Part shown: positions 53,001 through 60,780 of the stretch, piece after piece
Numbering within the stretch: position 1 is the first letter of the stretch
Layout of the letters: every line of letters begins with the position of its first letter
Origin: Hanleya hanleyi
Lineage: Eukaryota; Mollusca; Polyplacophora; Lepidopleurida; Hanleyidae
Direction of reading: 5' to 3'
DNA length: 64,000 nt
Assembly (NCBI GenBank): GCA_036873755.1
Contig: JAVTVY010051652.1
Coordinates: 1-64,000 of the forward strand
Made by a program: the position numbers and the translations under genes
The notes under the pieces: generated by a model
Seen by the model: the letters and a program-made list of their open reading frames with translations, nothing else
What the model was told of the DNA's origin: nothing
Databases searched by the model: none

Positions 53001-55577
53001 TCTCCCCGGTTATGTCGGGTGATCGATAAAAAAGTTTATCGTGAACACCATGGTTCGGTTAAATTTAAAAGCATTGTTATTGTCTACAATCATAATAGCG
53101 AAGAAATTTCAATCAAAAAAGCTTGTAAAATGGTCCACATTCACGGAGTGAAATACCGACTGATATACTCTGTCATATCCCGCCATTGGCACAGCAGGTG
53201 TTTCCCGAAGGTTTTGAAGAACACGCTTTGTGATTGGTCAGCCGGATTAACTGGCTAATCACTGAGCTTGTTTCTGCCGAGTTCAACCAATCGGCGTAGG
53301 CCGGTGTTACGCAGTGCAACTAAGTCGCCCATTTTGATAACTTTGGGACCGATCGTCCTCTTCATTTATGCAGAATTTTATACGAAAGAGTGAATAAATT
53401 CCAACATTAACACGTGATTAAGATTCTACAGATATTCCAGAAAGAAAGTGATGACAGGTGGGGCTATTTTTACGATATAATGCTCAATTTGAACCAGAAA
53501 TAGATGGGCTATCTAGCGACTGGTCGATACACAATCGTCGGGATTTGACACGACGAAGTTTTATTGTTGACAGTTTTAGGTTTCTGGTTATTTCTCTTGT
53601 AGTAACAATTATTTTATTTATTAACTATGCAAAAAAAAACTTTGACAAATACGGGTTGGGGGCTAGTCATGTCGTCAATGTAATCTCTAGTTTTAGGTGA
53701 TCGATTCAGGTGATCGATTGGTTACCTTGTCGATCTACTAGGAGATCAAAAAATCGATCACCTGGGTCAAAAATCAGGGGATCAATTTTTTGATCACCCC
53801 ATGCTGTCTTATTTCGAGGCCTGATCTAGCATCTTAACAGTCCATAATAGTGTTCTCATGTTTATTTTTAGATTCCTGTGTGACCTGTGTGGAAAAGAAT
53901 TTCGGTCCAAATATCTGCTTATAAACCATAAACGGGCGCAGCACTTTAACAAGTTCACCTGTCCAAGCTGTAACAAAGCCTTCAGTTCCAAAGGTAAGTC
54001 ATTGGAAATTCAATGGGAGACTTGCAAAGTACCAGTTATCCAATCAGATTCTGTCATTATCACTTCCTGTTTGTCGACTTTGGCCCAGTTAACCAATCAG
54101 GTGACAGAACTAGTACATCCGATTTATCTTCTGGTCATATTGTGCAAAACTGGGTTTTTTGTTACTTTTGCTTCAATGCATTTTGCTGAGAACCAACAGG
54201 AACTTGATGTGATATGTCTAGCATTGTAATATCACTTGTCTTTATTGCACCATGTAAGCATCCTGTCAGTGTCTGTGTCTTGTGTGCTGTCCTCAGTGTT
54301 TTATAGAGTGGATGGAGGGTGTCTGGTTCCATGTTGCTTCAAAGATTTCTTCTTTGAAGTAGCAAAAATGCAACTTGGCTGGGTGGTGCTTTTGTTGGTT
54401 CATCGCGATATGACTGAAATAATGTTGAAAGCGCCATTAAATTCTATTCACTCACTCACCCTGTCATTATCACTTCCTGTTTGTCGACTTTGGCCCAGTT
54501 AACCAATCAGCTGACAGAACTAGTACATCCGATTTATCTTCTAGTCCTATTGTGCAAGCCTCCCATTATACTGTGTTCTTTCGTTCCTTTGCGGTGGTAT
54601 TGATCCAGCAAAGGTTGCTCATTTCAGAGACGATGAAAATACTGTTTATTACCACAACTATGATATTCTGTATTGTTAGTGTTACAACCTATCTCTAACT
54701 GATGTACAATGTTTAAGCTACTTTATCCTTCTCTTGCTCATAGAGCATTTTGGCATGTTTGACAAAGGTTGAAATGTGAAGTTTCTTATTTCGGATGAGA
54801 GGTTGCTGTGCACATCCTCTAGATACATCAATATAAAGTGTCTACTCATTTCCTCACACCTTCCTGTAATAATAAAATTAACATCTTCATGAACTACAGT
54901 CTCGTTGTTTTTCCTATGTAAGTGATAATGCGATGTGTGCGGCTACCATCATGCTGCCATATATTGTAACTCCTGCAATTTTCAATGTGGTCTCCACATG
55001 TTTTGTGCAGATGGCTGTGGAGTTTTAGAGAGACTCATTAACCCTTTCTGTCTTTTTTTTTCCAGCTGCCTTTGCCAAGCATGAGGAAGGACAGTGTGGA
55101 GTTAACCCTCTACAGTGTAAGATATGTAAATGGGTGTGTCGGAGGAAGAGTGAACTCCGAAACCATGTACTTCGACATGCCGGTATTGGGGTGAGAGGGA
55201 AAATCCAACGGGTCGGCGAAGCTCAGGTCGAGGAGACAGATGACCAGGTGATGCAGGAGATCACTGAGGCTGCAGCCAATGTTGAAATCCCCCAGGCTGT
55301 GGAGAGTGTGGAAATGCAAGATGTGGAGGACAGTTCCATGTATACAACTCAGAATGTGATAATTAGTGAGAGCCCTCAAGTGGAGGGCCAGAGTACCTCA
55401 GTGGTGACTCACATGACTGACTTTGACTCTCTATTAGGCCTGGCAGAGCAGGTAGTTCAGGCCCAGTTTGGGGATATGCAGGGACAGGATGTAGAGTATC
55501 AGATTGTCTACCCTGATAACACCAGCCAGATTGTTATCTTACAACATGAGGCCACACACAGGGCTGTCCAACCATAA
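37828..55577 (+). CDS. Double H2C2 integrase-like / five C2H2 zinc-finger protein (8+ exons)
   Basis: Coding exons 37828-38080, 38773-38930, 39547-39820, 40121-40590, 50042-50477, 52530-52653, 53872-53993 and 55066-55577 join through GT-AG introns in one frame, giving 782 residues plus an unconfirmed 5' exon. Residues ~1-137 and ~138-300 are two tandem modules. Each has a leucine-rich lead (Y-x-x-L...LP-PG...LY) ending in a gypsy-type integrase zinc-binding signature H-x6/7-H-x29-C-x2-C with the typical YYW in the middle. No DDE catalytic core follows, so this is not an active integrase. A Pro/Thr/Glu-rich linker, an acidic exon and five zinc fingers follow. The last finger is C2H2, the fourth C2HC. 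The C-terminus is acidic and Gln-rich. The likely role is a nuclear DNA-binding or regulatory protein that includes domesticated retroelement sequence. I know of GIN1-type host genes with such H2C2 modules, but cannot name an orthologue. Confidence 0.85.
38285..38745. repeat. Irregular ~25-45-bp minisatellite in intron a/b
   Basis: The phrases GTAGAGTACATGTAGGTGTC and ATGTTGAGTCTGTAGA recur about 14 times with variable spacing. Minus-strand ORFs over it (38306-38602, 38571-38876) are repetitive Thr/Tyr/Cys/His peptides and are not called genes. Confidence 0.85.
38773..38930 (+). CDS. Exon b: first integrase-like module, zinc-binding part
   Basis: Acceptor GATTTTGTAG, donor CCA|GTAAGT. It opens in phase 1 and completes a Gly codon, then reads GKH...KYYWKGI...VRACPHC. 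It supplies the second His (29 residues before the Cys pair) and C-x2-C. It has no good ATG of its own and is too short to be noticed as a long ORF, but frame and domain fit exactly. Confidence 0.8.
38931..39546. other. Intron b/c with short 'CATGGAATTT' repeats
   Basis: At 39225-39340 the words AAAGTCATGGAATTTGTCCA, TGTGGAATTTGTTGATAAAA and AATCATGGAATTTCACAA make a small degenerate array. Nothing else was recognised in this intron. Confidence 0.5.
39547..39820 (+). CDS. Exon c: second integrase-like module, N-terminal part
   Basis: Acceptor TAACTTCAG, donor ACTG|GTAAGG. It encodes YEDCTDLYQPLIKYLKTKK, then LPPGL, an LKSDGSLYLKDKS strand and the first ligand in KSCHVIPQTG. It aligns with exon a over its length and stops at the equivalent glycine in the same phase (1). 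Confidence 0.85.
40121..40590 (+). CDS. Exon d: second zinc-binding part and Pro/Glu-rich linker
   Basis: Acceptor GATTTTTTTAG, donor GAG|GTAAGA. It begins GKHHGKS, then KYYWPHITQDV and KNCDVCRR, completing H-x7-H-x29-C-x2-C. A linker of Ser/Thr/Pro follows, with an EPEPEPE stretch and two LYTPEP/PPPPEE-type segments, ending in a basic SYRLARRDRFVRFF. The linker looks disordered. Confidence 0.85.
40869..41048 (+). repeat. DIRS left inverted terminal repeat
   Basis: It starts GTTTGTGTCCCAAATC. 40889-41017 is identical in reverse complement to 46893-47021. A shorter block (CAAGACCTGTTTTGA, 41034-41048) pairs with 46869-46883 after an unmatched spacer. Confidence 0.9.
42070..43017 (+). pseudogene. 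SR/RD-rich Gag-like frame of the DIRS element
   Basis: A 315-codon open frame is dominated by Arg, Ser, Thr, Pro and Tyr, with many TPERR, RSRTP, RDHTPE and RRGRSRSPVS words. Similar Arg/Ser-rich Gag proteins precede the RT in DIRS-type elements, but I base this on composition and position only. The frame stops at 43015. Gag-like sequence continues in other frames (A-R-R-S-T-S-S-A-S-S at 43178), so the ORF is probably broken. No start is preferred. Confidence 0.45.
43178..43393. repeat. Exact 108-bp tandem duplication inside the DIRS element
   Basis: 43178-43285 and 43286-43393 are the same 108-bp unit (starting GCACGACGTTCCACTTCC). As 36 codons it keeps the reading frame (ARRSTSSASSSHTDSPPT...). 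The identity of the units implies a recent event. Confidence 0.95.
43394..45252 (+). other. Degenerate interior of the DIRS element
   Basis: Short open frames in all three phases, none over ~105 codons until 44955. A piece at about 45110-45282 reads DKQRIIFLRDIYARR...YERSVRSSVASSLGGS and looks coding. It ends at a stop near 45280, and the following coding-like frame is displaced at the G-run 45247-45253. RT or recombinase motifs were looked for and not seen. Confidence 0.4.
45253..45873 (+). pseudogene. 206-codon coding-like frame of the DIRS element
   Basis: This frame is open from at least 45253 to a stop at 45871-45873. It has balanced, hydrophobic composition (such as FLADQGFSPGPIVQTRT, YYLLYSRIKPGECTIV, WPTLVLFQQQLVFPSAS) unlike the overlapping frames. 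It has no obvious start codon and no family motif I recognise. It could be a capsid-like part of Gag displaced by frameshifts. Confidence 0.4.
46728..46822. repeat. DIRS internal complementary region (circle-junction template)
   Basis: 46728-46768 is the exact reverse complement of the left tip 40869-40909. 46769-46822 is the exact reverse complement of the right tip 47012-47065. In DIRS replication this region is thought to template the completion of the termini. A 68-codon frame (46545-46751) runs into it, ending GVWHLSDNR. Confidence 0.95.
46869..47065 (-). repeat. DIRS right inverted terminal repeat
   Basis: Identical in reverse complement to the left ITR over 46893-47021. It continues outward to ...ATTTATAAATGTTTAAT at 47065, about 25 bp longer than the left arm. 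The flanking AATTTTTCAC is not duplicated on the left, consistent with insertion without a target-site duplication. Confidence 0.9.
47066..47501. other. Intronic, no feature seen
   Basis: AT-rich intron sequence between the DIRS element and the TTA-flanked element. Confidence 0.4.
47502..48698. mobile_element. 1.2-kb TIR element, TSD TTA (PIF/Harbinger-like)
   Basis: Ends GGCCATAAAAAGTTAATTAA... and the reverse complement of the right end GGCCATAAAAAATTAATTAA... continue together through TTGTTTCTCAAGTGG for 35 bp with one mismatch. TTA flanks on both sides (47499-47501 and 48699-48701). Inside both ends lie A-rich runs next to CCGC(CC)GCATCC words. The 3-bp TWA-type duplication suits PIF/Harbinger, but the assignment is inference. 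It contains the coding-like exon at 48177-48489. Confidence 0.7.
48177..48489 (+). pseudogene. Coding-like exon inside the TTA-flanked element
   Basis: This frame (ATG at 48177; an earlier in-frame ATG lies at 48129) reads SAYIAECRERGAVNMLKDW, then TIIQVSPSATVIEVLNEVTG, a FDDAISCTIGKSK strand and AVDLFGNFLRYKIDV, ending in an acidic PSTADPG before a possible donor CCGG|GTGAAA at 48490. The balanced composition and beta-rich look suggest a genuine, perhaps ubiquitin-like, domain. A possible acceptor (GGTTTCAG) ends at 48189. I do not recognise the family. It may be the N-terminal exon of the parent transposon's protein left in a deletion derivative, or a captured host exon. Confidence 0.4.
48702..49173. 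other. Intronic, no feature seen
   Basis: AT-rich. An 82-codon ORF (48947-49195) has no recognised domain. Confidence 0.3.
49174..49336. repeat. 27-bp minisatellite, six near-identical units
   Basis: Unit TATCGATATTGATGGTCTTT plus GACCTAT, repeated six times with almost no variation. It lies in the large intron. ORFs on both strands are repeat read-throughs. Confidence 0.95.
49747..49827. mobile_element. 81-bp MITE flanked by TTAA (piggyBac-like)
   Basis: The left end GCCTTTCACCGATTTATCAT and the right end in reverse complement CCCTTTCACTGATCATTC form an imperfect ~19-bp TIR. TTAA flanks at 49743-49746 and 49828-49831. TTAA duplication is typical of piggyBac and Kolobok. Family assignment is inference. 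Confidence 0.6.
50042..50477 (+). CDS. Exon e: acidic linker and start of zinc finger 1
   Basis: Acceptor GATTACTTTCAG, donor CAAA|GTAAGT. A long Glu/Asp/Thr-rich stretch (residues of the type EESMETVGTVEVETEQT) leads to KKGKGKHECEHCGLICSG, the Cys pair of the first finger, whose histidines lie in the next exon. The preceding intron is 9.45 kb and holds the DIRS-type element. Confidence 0.85.
50478..52200. other. Intron e/f, with a diverged duplication at 51440-51860
   Basis: 51440-51560 and 51755-51850 share CAGCTCAGAACTTGCTGGTA, ACAGTC-CCTAATGCA and AACGGTTCTCCTTATT-TG, about 300 bp apart. 51100-51320 contains repeat-like wording (CTGACCTTGACCTGTTTGCA). No exon was recognised. Confidence 0.45.
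52201..52397. repeat. 21-bp minisatellite, nine units
   Basis: Unit CCTTGAAAACAGGAACTGTT plus A, with G/A changes at one position. Both + strand ORFs over it (LENRNCY and TVTLKTG repeats) are artefacts of the 21-bp period, which keeps every frame open. Intronic, 130 bp upstream of exon f. Confidence 0.95.
52530..52653 (+). CDS. Exon f: end of finger 1 and finger 2
   Basis: Acceptor ATACCTTGTAG, donor GAAT|GTAAGT. It completes finger 1 (C-x2-C-x12-H-x3-H), then a classical THTGEKPF linker and finger 2 (CVTCG...LRQHQLRH). Splitting a finger across an intron is common in multi-exon zinc-finger genes. Confidence 0.9.
52919..53823. mobile_element. 905-bp hAT-like element, TSD ATCTA
   Basis: Termini CAGGCCTCGATATA and TATTTCGAGGCCTG form TIRs. 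ATCTA flanks on both sides (52914-52918 and 53824-53828). Subterminal regions on both sides are packed with GATCGAT/CGATCG and GTGATCGAT words, possible transposase-binding clusters. No transposase ORF over ~80 codons. It ends only 48 bp before exon g. Confidence 0.8.
53872..53993 (+). CDS. Exon g: finger 3 and most of finger 4
   Basis: Acceptor TTTATTTTTAG, donor AAAG|GTAAGT. Finger 3 is CDLCGKEF...LINHKRAQH (C-x2-C-x12-H-x4-H). Finger 4 begins CPSCNKAFSS and is finished in the last exon. The ORF visible past the donor (to 54229) is intronic. Confidence 0.9.
54051..54557 (+). mobile_element. SINE-like insert between 97-bp direct repeats
   Basis: 54051-54147 and 54461-54557 are near-identical direct repeats (period 410), beginning CTGTCATTATCACTTCCTGT. 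The 313 bp between them ends CGATATGACTGAAATAATGT, a TGAAAGCGCCATTAAA word and CACTCACTCAC, the same SINE-type tail as at 6415 and 7275. The long direct repeats are too long for a normal target duplication, so a local tandem duplication around the SINE is more likely. Intronic. Confidence 0.6.
55066..55577 (+). CDS. Exon h: fingers 4-5 and acidic/Gln C-terminus, stop
   Basis: Acceptor TTTTTTTTTCCAG. It completes finger 4 as a C2HC variant (AKHEEGQC), then finger 5 (CKICKWVC...LRNHVLRH). About 130 residues rich in Glu, Gln and Val follow (QVEETDDQ, VQAQFGDMQGQDVEY), ending NTSQIVILQHEATHRAVQP-stop. The tail resembles an activation or protein-interaction region. Confidence 0.9.
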
Positions 55578-56470
55578 GCAATTCCATCCCCAGGAAATAG
55601 ATCATTTCTCACAATGTTTGATTCTTGCATTTTCTATGAAGTTTTCTGTGATGTGTTGATGCACTTGATTCCAAGTTCTATTTTCTCTTCTCTTTTTTGA
55701 TGCAAAAAAGCATCACCATGTACTTTATCTCGAAAGCATGCACAATTAAAAGAAAATAACATATCTCGTCTGTTTATGCTGGTGAATTTGATTTCTTCTC
55801 GTCCACCTAAAGATGACCTATCTCAGAAATAGTACCCAAGTTTTCATCATATGCATGAAGCATTTTTGGGGATGTCTGTCAAAGTTAAATGTTTGAATAG
55901 ATTTCAAGAATAGTAGTTAGTTTTTTTCCTCAGTTATCATCATGTTACTTATCCAGAAACTTGCATAACTAGGATAATTTCAGCTGAGCATAAATAGAAT
56001 AAGTTCAGTTTTTCACTTGTTCATGGTAGTTTGACTTCTCATCACTCAGCACTGTACATGGAGGGAATAATTGGTTTATCGGGCTGATGATGGGAAATGT
56101 GAAGTGTTACACCCTAAACAGCCCTGACACGTGGAACCTTTCTATATCAACACCTGTAAATACTGACAATTATGATCCAATGTGCCCTTTTCCATTGTTT
56201 CAAACCTCCGTCTAAACTGGCAGTCTTCTGATTTCAGGTGTGATAAGATCAGACGGCTTTAAAAGCATGTGAACAAACTTCTTTCATTTTGCAAAAAGCA
56301 TATTGAGTGCTATATGTCTGTACATGTGTCATTACCATTCAGACAAACTAACAGATTGGATTAATTTGCTACCATGGATTATATTATCATTGTGAACCAA
56401 AGAATTCATTGGTATTCATCACAATAATCGGTATAAGGAGGTAAAATATAGGAGATATTCTTACAATAAA
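55578..56470 (+). other. Presumed 3' UTR of the zinc-finger gene
   Basis: AT-rich sequence follows the stop codon. The first canonical AATAAA in sense orientation that I noted lies at 56465-56470, giving a possible 3' UTR of about 0.9 kb. ATTAAA at 55745 is a possible earlier signal. Confidence 0.4.
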
Positions 56471-56868
56471 GTTGTCATATAGTAGCATAGATTGGAGGTG
56501 TTACAGGATGGTGGTATTCAGCCTTGTCAGTGAACCCGTCTTGTAGAATTTCAAAGTTTGTAATGGCACGCTGGCGGTGTGGGGGAGTCCAATTTGAAAT
56601 TGTGTTGTGTTATATTCAAATGGCCCCTTTTTTTTGGGTGCCACACATCTCAGGGAGTTCCTGTAGTTTTCCGTATATACTCTGTAAAACTCTGGGATCA
56701 TTCATCCCACACACGTGTATGAGATGAGCGCGTGTGACGTAGGCTGACCAATCATGACACTCAACAACAGTTGGAGGCATGATGCACTCCAGCAATGTTT
56801 CTCTCAGAGTGTTGTTGATATTACTAATTGCTGATTAACGTAATGATCTAAATCATATGGGAAAAAGA

Positions 56869-57077
56869 ATCCCATATTAACTTGATCAAGGGATGACAAT
56901 TCCCACTTACCAGAAGGAAAATACATCCCAACCTCACCTTGGTGACTCGGTTAGGATGAACCTCACCTTGGTGACTCGGTTAGGATGAACCTCACCTTGG
57001 TGACTCGGTTAGGATGAACCTCACCTTTTCATTCTCTCGTGTGAGAGTTTTCATCCCTTGATCAACTTATATGGGAT
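56869..57077. mobile_element. 209-bp TIR element with 29-bp tandem core
   Basis: Left arm ATCCCATATTAACTTGATCA plus AGGGATGA and right arm TCATCCCTTGATCAACTTAT plus ATGGGAT are inverted repeats of 28 bp with few mismatches. Inside are three exact units of CCTCACCTTGGTGACTCGGT plus TAGGATGAA (29 bp, 56932-57020) and the start of a fourth. No clear target duplication. Confidence 0.65.
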
Positions 57078-58339
57078 CTTATTAATCTCTCTTAAGGATT
57101 TCCGCTGGTGGTAAATCAAAGTAATTAACTTTTTGAATGTGTGTTGTTGCATTCATAATTGTGTAATATGAGGAAAAACCAATAAAAAATATAGGTTGGT
57201 GTGCATTTTTTAGCTGTAGGCAACCTTACATGTAAGTGGACTAACCCATACTTCATTTGATAACCTAGAAAGCATAGGGAATAGCCCTAGTTTTGAAGCA
57301 TATTTATGAAAAATTCATATAAATAGTACTCTTTCTTATATTCTGTTTGCAGATAATCACAATGTCTATCAAAATTCATCAAATTGGATGGATGTTGCTG
57401 TGCAAAATTCTGGGCTAGAAGGCTTTTGAAGGAAATCTTAAGGGAAGGGGGATAATCCAATAGGAAAAACAGGCAAAATGGTCGCCAAAGCCAAAAATCA
57501 CCAGCAGACATCCTTAACATACAATGAGATTGCCTCAACAAAGAACACCTGTTATAACCATGGTTTTGGTAGTCATTGTTTTATGGTTATTGACTAACTG
57601 CACATAATCCATGTTTATTGTATCCATGGTATTTGTAATACTGAGTTAGATGTGTTGAGGACTCTTCCAAGTGTTACTGGTCCATTCTGTATATCTTCCA
57701 CATAATACATGTTTGACCACTAACATGCCCAAGCCATTATTACAAGTATTGGTATGAGATTTTTGGGAAAGTAAGGATATTAAATTTCCAGTCATTGAAT
57801 TGTAGTTCTCAAACATTGTACATGGAAAACCCAATGAAATATCTAGTGTTTTAGAAATCTTGATCTTTGTTCAGGAACAATTCATGAAAATTCTTTGTTA
57901 TTTGAAGATTAATCTGTTGAAGTTGAATAATTTTAGTTCTTCAAGTTAGAAAAAACAAAGTTCTGATGGTTTGCTGTTAGTTTGATTCACACAATTGATC
58001 TAATAAAAAATGGAATTCCCAAATATATGAACATATATGTCTGCTTGATCTGTTACACAATACTTCAATGTGACTAACATTTGAAGCTTTCTCTTTCCAT
58101 ATCATATGATTTGGAGAGTGACAGTAAATATCCCTGGTTCACATGTTTAGAATCCACGTTTGATACAGCAAACACCATCATCAATGCTAGACCGAAGAAG
58201 GCAATCTCTTCACCTTTGTGTGTAATCAATGACAATTCCCATCGGATCATTTCTTCATGGGAAATTCTGTTCACACCCAGTAGCCAAGATCCACAAAAAT
58301 GCCTTTAAAACTATTTTTAAAAGTTTTAAAACATTTTTA
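57078..58339. other. No gene seen
   Basis: AT-rich. Short ORFs on both strands (57287-57541, 58074-58274) without domains. Confidence 0.3.
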
Positions 58340-59956
58340 GCCCCACCATCAAATCACTTTTCGTCCGTGGTCCGTCGTCAGTCCGTCCGTAAACAATTCT
58401 TGTTACCGCGATTTCTCAGGAACTACGCATGGATCTTTTTCAAATTTGGTACACAGGTTCCCCTTGGGGTCTAGTTGTGCAAGAAACCTTTTCTGGTCCG
58501 ATTCGAAAATCCAATATGGCCACCAGGCAGCCATCTTGGATTTCCACATGAAACCTTGTTACTGCGATTTCTCAGGAACTACTGCATGGATCTTTTTCAA
58601 ATTTGGTACACAGGTTCCCCTTGGGGTCTAGTTGTGCAAGAAACCTTTTCTGTTCCGATTCGAAAATCCAATATGGCCACCAGGCAGCCCTCTTGGATTT
58701 CCCCATGAAACCTTGTTACCGCGATTTCTCAGGAACTACTGCATGGATCTTTCTCAAATTTGGTACACAGGTTCCCCTTGGGGTCTAGTTGTGCAAGAAA
58801 CCTTTTCTGCGTCCGATTCGAAAATCCAATATGGCCACCAGGCAGCCATCTTGGATTTCCCCATGAAACCTTGTTACCGCGATTTCTCAGGAACTACTGC
58901 ATGGATCTTTTCAAATTTGTTACACAGGTTCCCCTTGGGGTCTAGTTGTGCAAGAAACCTTTTCTGTTCCGATTCGAAAATCCAATATGGCCACCAGGCA
59001 GCCATCTTGGATTTCCCCATGAAACCTTGTTATCGCGATTTCTCAGGAACTACTTCATGGATCTTTTTTCAAATTTGGTACACAGGTTCCCCTTGGGGTC
59101 TAGTTGTGCAGGAAACCTTTTCTGGTCTGATTCGAAAATCCAATATGGCCACCAGGCAGCCATCTTGGATTTCCCCATGAAACCTTGTTACCGCGATTTT
59201 TCAGGAACTACTGCATGGATCTTTTTCAAATTTGGTACACAGGTTCCCCTTGGGGTCTAGTTGTGCAAGAAACCTTTTCTGGTCCGATTCGAAAATCCAA
59301 TATGGCCACCAGGCAGCCATCTTGGATTTCCCCATGAAACCTTGTTATCCGCGATTTCTCAGGAACTACTGCATGGATCTTTCTCAAATTTGGTACACAG
59401 GTTCCCCTTGGGGTCTAGTTGTGCAAGATACGTTTTCTGGTCCGATTCGAAAATCCAACATGGCCACCAGGCAGCCATCTTGGATTTCCCCATGAAACCT
59501 TGTTATCGCGATTTCTCAGGAACTACTGCATGGATCTTTCTCAAATTTGGTACACAGGTTCCCCTTGGGGTCTAGTTGTGCAAGATACGTTTTCTGGTCC
59601 GATTCGAAAATCCAACATGGCCACCAGGCAGCCATCTTGGATTTCCCCATGAAACTTAGTTATCGTCATTTCTCAGGAACTACTGCATGGATCTTTCTCA
59701 AATTTGGTACACAGGTTCGCCTTGGAGTCTAGTTGTACAAGATACCTTTTTCGGTCCGATTCGAAAATCCAATATGGCTGCCAGGTGGCCATCTTCAATT
59801 TCCCCTTGAAACATTATCGTGAATTCTCATTTTCATGGATCTTTCTGAAATTTGATTCACAGGTCCTACATGGGGCCTAGTTGTGCAAGATACCTTTTTT
59901 GATCCGATTCGAAAATCAAATTAATATGGTATTCCCTGCGGATCAAACGGTGGGGC
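58340..59956. mobile_element. 1.6-kb element: GCCCCACC inverted ends around a ten-copy array
   Basis: It begins GCCCCACCATCAAATC and ends with the inverse GATCAAACGGTGGGGC. Inside the left end lies CGTCAGTCCGTCCGT. The core is about ten tandem units of 157 bp. The anchor GATTCGAAAATCCA falls at 58500, 58657, 58815, 58971, 59129, 59286, 59444, 59601, 59758 and 59906. Each unit holds TTTCTCAGGAACTACTGCAT, TTGGTACACAGGTTCCCCTT and CAGGCAGCCATCTTGGATTT. The overlapping ORFs, up to 182 codons, are read-throughs: the period is not a multiple of three, so frames cycle. Outer units are more diverged than inner ones. Confidence 0.85.
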
Positions 59957-60780
59957 ATATTCTATATATTGACTATAGAGAATATCCATATCTTCACCTT
60001 CCATATCAAGAAGTTCAAATAATTCGGAATTAAAATGTATTTCTTCAAATTTTAAATCAGTTTTCTTTAGTCCATGCAGTTGCAAGTCAACTGCTCCACC
60101 CTTTCGTCTGCCGGCGGGTCAGCTACATGAAGGGACGTCACTCTTGTGACACAATGTCACAACTCGACAGCTGTAAACTACTGCATGTTTCGATTCAAGG
60201 GAAATAATCAAGATTCAGACACTTTCAAATTCGAAGTTTCAACATTACTGCGCGGATCAGATCACTTCAGTATTAAGTATTGTACCATCTTACTATTTTC
60301 GAGCATGGTATCTTAAAAGAGATATCTCAAACTAGTCCAGTAAACAGAACAGAATTAGCATTTGTTCCTAATTATAAAATCTTAAGTATGCCAAAGTGTC
60401 AGAGATTTTTCTTCGCTTCCAGTACCCAATGATGACACGTGCAAAAAAATAAATAAAATGAAAATACTACAAAACAAAGACGAAGGATCCTCCGTACATG
60501 TACATTCACTTTCAGACTAACTTTGCTCATTTCTCTTGTACTATAACAACCGACATAAGTACAGTTTCTAGAAATCTTGAACTCCTGAAACTTAGAAAGA
60601 TTATATCTTGGTGTTTTCCAGTGTCCCTTTTTCGATCTTTTTCGCTCAGATTTGAAATTCTGTAAACAAAATTACAACTCAATCGTCTTAGTAACAATGG
60701 ACAAAAAGATCCTCTTGTCATTAGCTTACAATTATCGGACAATGGTGGGCGCCAAGATCCTTCAGGATCTCTCGTTTGTT
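59957..60780. other. No gene seen
   Basis: AT-rich. 60100-60170 is slightly GC-richer. No exon, RNA gene or repeat structure was recognised. Confidence 0.3.

Noticed and set aside
53858..54229. 123-codon ORF as a stand-alone gene
   Set aside because: Only 53872-53993 is exon. The remainder lies past a strong donor (AAAG|GTAAGT) and includes one of the 97-bp intronic repeats.
58446..59732. Series of overlapping ORFs up to 182 codons on the + strand
   Set aside because: They are read-throughs of a 157-bp tandem array. The same peptide recurs in several frames, which is not how a protein-coding gene behaves.
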